Below, piece by piece: positions 1 to 8,614 of a stretch of DNA of 8,614 nucleotides. The notes beneath the pieces were generated by a model that was not told where the DNA came from, ran no database searches, and worked only from the letters and a program-made list of their open reading frames with translations. Source of the DNA: Alphaproteobacteria bacterium (GTDB lineage Bacteria; Pseudomonadota; Alphaproteobacteria; SP197); the NCBI GenBank assembly GCA_022822575.1, contig JAJEBJ010000122.1:1-8614 (forward strand), given 5' to 3'. A program made the position numbers and the translations under genes. The first letter of the stretch is position 1. Each line of letters starts with the position of its first letter.

Positions 1-1
1 C

Positions 2-2635
<2,634 letters not shown>

Positions 2636-2653
2636 GGGATGCAGCCCCGGATT

Positions 2654-2667
2654 GTCCGGCGCCGGAC
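2654..2667. terminator. Palindromic GC hairpin between convergent stops
   Basis: The gap between the alaS stop (2635) and the minus-strand stop (2674) contains the perfect 14-nt palindrome GTCCGGCGCCGGAC. It can form a 5-bp stem with a GCGC loop. A longer alternative fold pairs GCAG (2641-2644) with CTGC (2667-2670). On the + strand only GTTT follows at 2671-2674, so the U-tract is weak, and on the - strand there is none worth the name. A bidirectional terminator or transcript 3'-end stabiliser is likely from position. A strong intrinsic terminator is not demonstrated. Confidence 0.5.
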
Positions 2668-2673
2668 TGCGTT

Positions 2674-3846
2674 TCAGGGAATATCGTTGGCAAGACCGCG
2701 GGGGATTCGTTTCTCGTGGTCGTAGAACGGCAACGCCACGACCGTCGCTCCGGCGCGAGCCCCGTCAGGTGTATCGACGGTGACCTCGCGCCCCACCCAG
2801 TCTTCGGCCCGTCTGAAGCGCACGAAGGCGATGCCCGATTCCAGATAGGGAGACCAGGCGCCCGCCGTTACCACGCCGACCTGGCGATCCTCATGGTAGA
2901 CATGCGATGCGGCGATGGGTGTGATGCCTGGTGCCACCATGCCGAAGAAGCGTGGCTCGCGGGGTGCTGATCGCAGTGCGGCCTTGCCGATGAAGTCGGC
3001 ATCGCTGTCAAGGTCGACGAAACGGCCCAATCCGGCATCGAAGGGCGTCATCGAGGAGTCCATGTCGGTTCCGTTGTCCATGATGGCGGCCTCCATGCGC
3101 CTCACGCCCATGCTCTCCAGGCTGGCGAACACCATACCGTATGGAGCCCCCCTCTCGAGGATCAGGTTGAAGAGCTTCGGTCCGTCGAAGTCCGAAGACA
3201 GGGGATAGAGTTCGAATCCCAGTTCTCCTGTCCAGCCGGTGCGGGAAACGAGAAAAGGATGGCCGTCTATGGCCGTCTGGTGCACGGAGAAGTACGTGAA
3301 AGGGGCCTCCGGCATGGTGTCCAGAATGGCCGGCATGACATCGAGCGCTTTCGGTCCCTGTATCTGCAACACCCAGGAGTCGGGATCGGTGATGGCGACA
3401 TCTAGGCCACCGACGTGGGCCTCGAGCCAGGGCAGGAACTCGCCATCGGCCAGGACGTACCAGAAACGGTCCTCGCCCAATTTCATCAGAACGCCGTCCA
3501 TCAGGATTCCGCCCTGGTGGTTGCAGGCGATTGCGTAGGTGGCGCGGCCCTCGCGCAGCTTCGAGACGTCACGGCAGAACACCCTGGAGAAGAGGGTCAA
3601 CGCGTCCGGACCGGCTATCTCGATGGGGTGTTCCGGTACATCGAAGAGGGCCACCCCCCTTCTCAGGTGCCAATAGTCGTCAACCGGATCATTCGTCGCG
3701 CCAAGAGCGTAGAACCGGCGACTGTAGATCCCCATGAGGATGTCGTCGGTGAGATAGGCAGGACTCCACGGAGACAGGGCAAACCGCTTTGTGCTGATCC
3801 TCACCGTGTCATGCGACATGGCATAGATGCTGGCACCATCCTTCAT
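2674..3846 (-). CDS. GcvT/DmdA-superfamily folate-dependent (amino)methyltransferase, substrate unknown (390 aa)
   Basis: The protein has the two-part GcvT fold: a folate-binding domain (about 45-295) and a C-terminal barrel domain (about 298-385). Visible motifs are GGILMDG (112-118), QIQGPKA (161-167), RTGWTGELGFELY (202-214), R250-MEA, TPFDAGLG (267-274) and DFIGKAAL (284-291). D117 aligns with the second Asp of the GcvT GG-x-x-DD motif; the first Asp is Met, and the DmdA-type motif also has a single Asp there. The spacing GLDVAITDPD then QIQGPK also recalls DMSP demethylase DmdA. However, DmdA's GWSKQGGFE is here GWTGELGFE, which is GcvT-like. The protein is therefore neither a clear glycine-cleavage T protein nor a clear DmdA, and no gcvH or gcvP lies nearby. 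The start at 3846 is chosen because GGAG sits 6 nt upstream. An in-frame ATG at 3819 (381 aa) lacks such a site, and one at 3909 (411 aa) has only a weak AAGG. Family is near certain; substrate is open. Confidence 0.88.
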   Translation of the reverse strand: MKDGASIYAMSHDTVRISTKRFALSPWSPAYLTDDILMGIYSRRFYALGATNDPVDDYWHLRRGVALFDVPEHPIEIAGPDALTLFSRVFCRDVSKLREGRATYAIACNHQGGILMDGVLMKLGEDRFWYVLADGEFLPWLEAHVGGLDVAITDPDSWVLQIQGPKALDVMPAILDTMPEAPFTYFSVHQTAIDGHPFLVSRTGWTGELGFELYPLSSDFDGPKLFNLILERGAPYGMVFASLESMGVRRMEAAIMDNGTDMDSSMTPFDAGLGRFVDLDSDADFIGKAALRSAPREPRFFGMVAPGITPIAASHVYHEDRQVGVVTAGAWSPYLESGIAFVRFRRAEDWVGREVTVDTPDGARAGATVVALPFYDHEKRIPRGLANDIP

Positions 3847-3852
3847 GATCGT

Positions 3853-3856
3853 CTCC
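3853..3856 (-). promoter_or_regulatory. Shine-Dalgarno site that decides the methyltransferase start
   Basis: On the minus strand the bases read GGAG, then a 6-nt spacer (ACGATC), then ATG at 3846. The spacing is near ideal. It favours this ATG over the in-frame alternatives at 3819 and 3909. Confidence 0.65.
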
Positions 3857-3879
3857 GGCGGTGATATCGCAGGGCGGAC

Positions 3880-3908
3880 CCTATACCCCTGGGCCCTGAT
3901 CGTGTCCA
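3880..3908 (-). promoter_or_regulatory. Sigma70-like promoter candidate for the methyltransferase gene
   Basis: On the minus strand, TGGACA (3908-3903) is followed by a 17-nt spacer and TATAGG (3885-3880). These match the -35 consensus at 5 of 6 bases and the -10 at 4 of 6. Transcription would start near 3873, giving a leader of about 26 nt that contains the GGAG ribosome site. The spacing and position fit together well, but this is a pattern match only. Confidence 0.5.
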
Positions 3909-3922
3909 TCTGGAGATCGACC

Positions 3923-3950
3923 TTGCCGGGTTGGCCTGACGCCCTACAAT
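3923..3950 (+). promoter_or_regulatory. Sigma70-like promoter candidate for the small membrane gene and glyQS-ppdK
   Basis: TTGCCG (3923-3928), a 16-nt spacer and TACAAT (3945-3950) form a good promoter match: 4 of 6 bases at -35 and 5 of 6 at -10. The ATG of the small membrane protein begins 8 nt after the last base of the -10. Transcription would therefore start at or one base before that ATG. It is the only promoter-like pair noticed ahead of the glyQ-glyS-ppdK cluster, though a promoter inside the small gene cannot be excluded. Confidence 0.5.
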
Positions 3951-3957
3951 CACGGTC

Positions 3958-4227
3958 ATGTTCTCGTTCCAGAAACTCGCGGTCTTTGCCGTCATTCTCG
4001 CTGTCCTCTGGCTCGGCTTCCGCTTCGTGCGCAACCTCGAACGCCAGCAGAAGGAACGCGAGAGCGTGCGGCGCAGGAAACGAAAATGGTTCGGGCTGGG
4101 TCCGCGGACGGCCGGTGAGGTCGAGATGCAGTCCTGCCCGGCCTGCCGCAACTGGGTGGCCGCGAATGGCCACTGCGGCCGCAGCGACTGTCCCTGGCCG
4201 CTTGACCGCCGCACATCAGCTTCATAG
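3958..4227 (+). CDS. Small single-pass membrane protein with C-terminal four-cysteine (zinc-knuckle-like) motif, 89 aa
   Basis: I do not recognise a named family with certainty. Residues about 6-23 (KLAVFAVILAVLWLGFRF) form one hydrophobic segment. A strongly basic stretch (about 25-43, many Arg/Lys) follows and by the positive-inside rule places the C-terminus in the cytoplasm. The end carries C60-x2-C63-x9-C73-x4-C78, which could bind zinc. The layout resembles small bacterial proteins such as the PP0621-type family, but that link is recall only. The ATG has no convincing ribosome site; the -10 hexamer TACAAT sits just upstream, so leaderless translation is plausible. glyQ follows after 37 nt on the same strand, suggesting co-transcription. 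Typical high-GC codon use, the coherent membrane/basic/Cys layout and the downstream gene support it as real. It has a long overlapping open frame on the other strand, which I judge spurious. Confidence 0.75.
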   Translation: MFSFQKLAVFAVILAVLWLGFRFVRNLERQQKERESVRRRKRKWFGLGPRTAGEVEMQSCPACRNWVAANGHCGRSDCPWPLDRRTSAS

Positions 4228-4247
4228 GTTCCCCCACCACATTCCCC

Positions 4248-4253
4248 GGGGAG
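4248..4253 (+). promoter_or_regulatory. glyQ ribosome-binding site (GGGGAG) with long spacer
   Basis: GGGGAG lies 11 nt before the glyQ ATG, longer than the usual 5-9 nt. It overlaps the palindrome CCCCGGGG (4244-4251). The C-run at 4231-4235 could also pair with the G-run and partly mask the site. An in-frame TGA at 4256-4258 rules out any upstream start, so ATG 4265 stands. Confidence 0.5.
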
Positions 4254-4264
4254 TTTGACGAGCA

Positions 4265-5137
<873 letters not shown>

Positions 5138-5140
5138 ACC

Positions 5141-7189
5141 GTGGCCGAATTTCTTCTCGAAATCCTCTCCGAGGAGATTCCCGCGTCGATGCAGCGCCGC
5201 GCACTGGAGCGCTTCGGCGACCTCCTGGAGCAGCGTCTTGCCGACGAGGATCTCAAGGCCTCGTCGAGGCGTGCCCATGTGTCGCCGCGGCGCATGGCGG
5301 TTCATCTCGAAGGGTTGCCGGAGTGTCAGCCGTCATTCGAGACGGAACGCAAGGGTCCGAGGATCGGCGCCCCGACCCGGGCAGTCGAGGGCTTCGCCCG
5401 ATCGGCCGGGGTCGGGACCGACAACCTCATCCGCCGGACAACGGCGAAGGGCGAGTTCTGGTTTGCGGTCTCCCGCAAGGGAGGGCAGGCCACTGCCGGG
5501 GTGCTGGCGCGCGTCGTCCCTGAGGCGATGGCTGCTCTTGCGTGGCCGAAGTCCATGCGCTGGGCCGACGGCGAAACGCGCTGGGTCCGACCCGTGGTCT
5601 CGATTCTCGCCCTCTTTGCCGGGGACGTCGTGCCCTTCCGCTTTGCTGGCTGCGAGTCGGGCGCCATGACCCGGGGACATCGATTCCTTCATCCCGAGCC
5701 CTTCGAGGTCCGCAGTTACGCCGACTACTGCGCCAGGCTGCGTGATGCCTGTGTCATCCCGGATCACGACGAGCGGCGTCGGCTGATCGAGGAAGGGACC
5801 CGGGCCGTGGCCGACAATCTCGGCCTCGTGACCGACGCACCGGCGGGTCTCGTTGACGAACTCGCCGGTCTCGTCGAGTGGCCGGTGGTCATGGCTGGCA
5901 CCTTCGATGATGGATACATGGAGGTCCCGGACGATCTGTTGACCACGGAAATGGTTCACCACCAGCGGTACATGCCCTTGCGCACGCCTTCTGGCGAGCT
6001 GGCTCCGGGATTCCTGTTTGTCGCCAACATGCAGGGCCGCGATGGTGGCCGGTCGATCAGGACCGGTAACGAGAGGGTTCTGGCGGCCCGTCTGGCCGAT
6101 GGCCGGCATTTTTGGGACCGCGACCTTCGGGTGAGTCTCGAGAGCCGGATCAGCAGCCTTTCCACCGTCGTGTTTCACGCCCGGCTGGGCACTCTTGAAG
6201 ACCGGGCCCACCGCCTCGAGGCCCTGGCCCGATGGCTTGCCCCGGCGATTCCCGGGTGCGACCCCGATCAGGCAGGCCGGGCGGCATGGCTCGCCAAGGC
6301 GGATCTGGTCAGCGACACCGTGGGAGAGTTTCCGGAACTGCAGGGGATCATGGGAGGCCATCTCGCCCGTGCGGCCGGAGAGAACGCGGATATCGCGCTT
6401 GCCATCGCGGAACATTATCGGCCAGCCGGGCCCTCCGATCGCTGTCCTTCGGCACCGGTCAGCGTGGCCGTGGCCATGGCCGAAAGACTCGACACGCTCG
6501 CCGGTTTCTTCGGCATCGGTGAGAGACCATCAGGCTCGCGCGATCCCCTTGCCCTGCGCCGCGCTGCGCTCGGTACCGTGCGCCTCGTCCTCGAGAACGG
6601 CCTGCGCATCGATCTTCTGGAGGCTCTGAAGGCGGCGGGGAGGGGCTACGGACGCGATGTTTCCGGCGAGGTCCTTGAATTTGTGGCCGACCGCCTCAGG
6701 GTTCACCTGCGTGAGCGCCGGCTGGGACATCACCTGATAGATGCGGTGTTTTCCGGTACCCGGGACAGCGACCTCGTCCGCCTCGTGCGGCGAATCGAGG
6801 CTCTCGACTCGTTCCTTGCATCGCCGGACGGCGGCGACCTTCTCGAGGCCTATCGACGCGCTGCCAACATCCTGCGTATCGAGGAGGCGAAGGACGGTTG
6901 TACCTTCACCGGCGACATCAGCCGGAAACTGTTGGCGGAGGAGGCCGAGCGGGTGGTCGTGACGGCTCTTGAGACGGCGGATGCGGCCATGGCCGATACG
7001 CTGGCTGCCGAGGATTTTGCCGGCGCCATGGAAGCGCTCGCATCGCTGCGGCCACCCCTGGGTGACTTTTTCGATTCGGTGACCGTCAACGCCGACGACT
7101 CCTCCTTGCGGGAAAACCGTCTCAACCTGCTTGGGCACATCCGTGCATCCATGGACCGTGTCGCCGACTTTTCGAGGATCGGGGGCTGA
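5141..7189 (+). CDS. glyS: Glycyl-tRNA synthetase beta subunit (682 aa, GTG start)
   Basis: This is the tRNA-binding beta subunit that partners GlyQ. The N-terminus FLLEILSEEIPA (4-15) is the family hallmark. The middle carries RRMAVHLEGLP and the long PheRS-beta-like region. The HD-like domain shows KADLVSDTVGEFPELQGIMG (386-405) and AEHYRP (423-428), followed by APVSVAVAMAERLDTLAGFFGIG and DPLALRRAALG. The C-terminal anticodon-binding domain contains RRAANILRIEEAKDG and ends normally. The length is within the family's usual 680-720 aa. Translation starts at GTG 5141: an in-frame TGA lies two codons upstream, and the next ATG (codon 17) would remove the conserved N-terminus. The nearest ribosome site, GGAG at 5125-5128, is 12 nt away and inside glyQ, so translation is probably coupled to glyQ termination. 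The stop TGA (7187-7189) directly abuts the ppdK ATG. Confidence 0.98.
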   Translation: MAEFLLEILSEEIPASMQRRALERFGDLLEQRLADEDLKASSRRAHVSPRRMAVHLEGLPECQPSFETERKGPRIGAPTRAVEGFARSAGVGTDNLIRRTTAKGEFWFAVSRKGGQATAGVLARVVPEAMAALAWPKSMRWADGETRWVRPVVSILALFAGDVVPFRFAGCESGAMTRGHRFLHPEPFEVRSYADYCARLRDACVIPDHDERRRLIEEGTRAVADNLGLVTDAPAGLVDELAGLVEWPVVMAGTFDDGYMEVPDDLLTTEMVHHQRYMPLRTPSGELAPGFLFVANMQGRDGGRSIRTGNERVLAARLADGRHFWDRDLRVSLESRISSLSTVVFHARLGTLEDRAHRLEALARWLAPAIPGCDPDQAGRAAWLAKADLVSDTVGEFPELQGIMGGHLARAAGENADIALAIAEHYRPAGPSDRCPSAPVSVAVAMAERLDTLAGFFGIGERPSGSRDPLALRRAALGTVRLVLENGLRIDLLEALKAAGRGYGRDVSGEVLEFVADRLRVHLRERRLGHHLIDAVFSGTRDSDLVRLVRRIEALDSFLASPDGGDLLEAYRRAANILRIEEAKDGCTFTGDISRKLLAEEAERVVVTALETADAAMADTLAAEDFAGAMEALASLRPPLGDFFDSVTVNADDSSLRENRLNLLGHIRASMDRVADFSRIGG

Positions 7190-8614
7190 ATGACCGCATC
7201 CTGGGTCTACTCCTTTGGTCCTCGGGGCGCCGAAGGCGCTGCCTCGATGCGCACCCTGCTCGGTGGCAAGGGTGCCAATCTCGCGGAAATGTCTGCGCTC
7301 GGGCTTCCCGTGCCGCCCGGCTTCACGATTACCACCGAGGCCTGTGCGGCATTTCTCGCCGATGGTGCCCTCGACCTTTCCGGGGATGTCGCGCGGCAGG
7401 CGAGGGAGGCCCTTCAGCATATCGAGGAGCAGATGGGGCGGCACTTCGGCAGTGCCACCGATCCCTTGCTGGTGTCCGTGCGCTCGGGCGCGCCGGCCTC
7501 CATGCCCGGCATGATGGACACGGTTCTCAATCTCGGGCTCAACGACACCACCGTGGAGGGCCTCGCAAGGGCCAGTGGCAGTGAGCGCTTCGCCTGGGAC
7601 AGCTACCGCCGGTTCATCCAGATGTACTGCGGAGTCGTTCTGGATCTCGATCATGGCGATTTTGAGGACATTCTGGATCAGATCAAGGATGAGGAGGGAA
7701 TCAGCGAGGACTCGGGCCTCTCGGCCGCTTCCCTGAAGGAAGTCGTCGCGCGTTTCCGCCATCATGCGCAATCACGCCTTCACGAGCCGTTTCCCGTGGA
7801 TCCCTTCGAGCAGCTTTGGGGCGCCGTGCGCGCCGTGTTCCGGTCATGGAACAACCGGAGGGCAATCGACTACCGGAGAATTCACGGAATCCCCGACACC
7901 CCTGGAACAGCTGTCAACGTTCAGGCGATGGTCTTCGGCAACATGGGTGAGGATTGTGCTACCGGCGTCGCCTTCACGCGCAATCCGGACACCGGCACGC
8001 GAACACCGTTTGGAGAGTATCTCGTCAATGCCCAGGGCGAGGATGTCGTGGCCGGCCTGCGAACACCCTGGCCAATCGCATCCGCAGGTGACGGTTCGTC
8101 ACTCGAGGAGAGGATGCCGGCTGCCTGGGACGAACTGGTGGCTGTCATGGATCGTCTGGAACAGCACTTTCGCGACATGCAGGACATCGAGTTCACAATC
8201 GAGCGCAACCGTCTCTTCATGCTCCAGACACGTAATGCCAAGCGCAGTGTCCAGGCAGCGATGAAGGTGGCTGTCGACATGGCCACCGAAGGACTGATCA
8301 CACGCCAGGAAGCGCTGATGAGGATCGATCCCCGCGATCTTGATCGTCTGCTTCACCCGGTTCCGGACCCTCGCGCTCCGCGCCGGGTGATCGCTCGCGG
8401 TCTGCCCGGTTCGCCCGGAGCGGCCTCGGGCATGGCGGTCTTCCACGCCGATGACGCCCAGACGCTCGGCGCCGAGGGCAGGGCCGTCATTCTGGTTCGC
8501 CCCGAGACCAGTCCGGAGGATATCCACGGCATGCACGCCGCCCGCGGCATCCTGACCCGCCATGGAGGTCAGACCTCCCATGCGGCCCTGGTGGCACGGG
8601 GGATGGGGCGTCCA
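7190..8614 (+). CDS. ppdK: Pyruvate, phosphate dikinase, N-terminal 475 residues (cut by window end)
   Basis: PPDK interconverts pyruvate + ATP + phosphate and PEP + AMP + diphosphate. The ATP-grasp domain starts WVYSFGPRGAEG (5-16) and LLGGKGANLAEM (23-34), with VSVRSGAPASMPGMMDTVLNLG (95-116). The ATP-site residues E334 (in EFTIE) and Q346 (in LQTRNAKR) keep the 12-residue spacing of Clostridium symbiosum PPDK E323/Q335. The swivelling phosphohistidine domain begins near GLPGSPGAASG and ends at the window edge just after GGQTSHAALVARG, where H464 is the predicted phosphorylated His. T462 matches the Thr modified by the PPDK regulatory protein (DUF299) in other species. The PEP/pyruvate barrel domain lies outside the window. 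The start ATG immediately follows the glyS stop; GAGGA (7174-7178) or GGGGG (7181-7185) could serve as ribosome site. Unusual residues are RHGGQ before TSH (usually ARGGM) and TRNAKR (usually TRNGKR). Confidence 0.96.
   Translation, partial: MTASWVYSFGPRGAEGAASMRTLLGGKGANLAEMSALGLPVPPGFTITTEACAAFLADGALDLSGDVARQAREALQHIEEQMGRHFGSATDPLLVSVRSGAPASMPGMMDTVLNLGLNDTTVEGLARASGSERFAWDSYRRFIQMYCGVVLDLDHGDFEDILDQIKDEEGISEDSGLSAASLKEVVARFRHHAQSRLHEPFPVDPFEQLWGAVRAVFRSWNNRRAIDYRRIHGIPDTPGTAVNVQAMVFGNMGEDCATGVAFTRNPDTGTRTPFGEYLVNAQGEDVVAGLRTPWPIASAGDGSSLEERMPAAWDELVAVMDRLEQHFRDMQDIEFTIERNRLFMLQTRNAKRSVQAAMKVAVDMATEGLITRQEALMRIDPRDLDRLLHPVPDPRAPRRVIARGLPGSPGAASGMAVFHADDAQTLGAEGRAVILVRPETSPEDIHGMHAARGILTRHGGQTSHAALVARGMGRP

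Noticed and set aside
3259..3278. Tandem repeat ATGGCCGTCT x2 inside the methyltransferase gene
   Set aside because: It has two copies only, encodes normal-looking residues (TAIDGH) in a family-consistent region, and is likely chance.
3847..4173. N-terminal extension of the methyltransferase to 499 aa
   Set aside because: The extra residues do not resemble the family, would overlap the small membrane gene on the other strand, and would pass the better ribosome site at 3853-3856.
5333..6415. A 360-codon minus-strand open frame inside glyS
   Set aside because: It is fully antisense to conserved glyS and its translation is low-complexity with no domain.
6530..7771. A 413-codon minus-strand open frame opposite glyS and ppdK
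   Set aside because: It spans the junction of two well-supported genes and shows no family motif; it is a codon-bias shadow.

Overview
The window is high-GC bacterial DNA with mostly G/C third codon positions. Protein sequence and gene order point to an alphaproteobacterium, possibly Rhodospirillales-like. That placement rests on recall of family sequences, because no database search was possible. No tRNA, rRNA, insertion sequence, CRISPR array or prophage sign is visible. The window looks like core chromosome, and no stretch over about 110 bases lacks a gene.

Layout. A complete alaS (alanyl-tRNA synthetase, 877 aa) occupies 2-2635 on the + strand. It converges on a minus-strand gene (2674-3846) for a GcvT/DmdA-superfamily folate-type methyl- or aminomethyltransferase of unknown substrate. 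A self-complementary GC hairpin lies in the 38-nt gap between their stops. A 111-nt divergent intergenic region (3847-3957) holds one sigma70-like promoter candidate facing each way. To the right is a + strand cluster: a small membrane protein with a four-cysteine knuckle (3958-4227), glyQ (4265-5137), glyS (5141-7189) and ppdK (7190 to the window edge, partial).

How the genes relate. GlyQ and GlyS form the alpha2beta2 glycyl-tRNA synthetase. Pyruvate, phosphate dikinase follows with no gap, and this order is, as far as I recall, common in alphaproteobacteria. glyQ, glyS and ppdK are all in the same reading frame, separated only by TGA-ACC-GTG and TGA-ATG, so translational coupling is likely. 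The small membrane protein probably heads this operon. Its best promoter would start transcription at or next to its ATG, which predicts a leaderless mRNA.

I see no clearly new multi-gene system. The items most worth following are the unassigned GcvT/DmdA-like enzyme, the membrane/zinc-knuckle microprotein with its leaderless-type start, the in-frame gene junctions, and unusual residues in the PPDK phosphohistidine loop.
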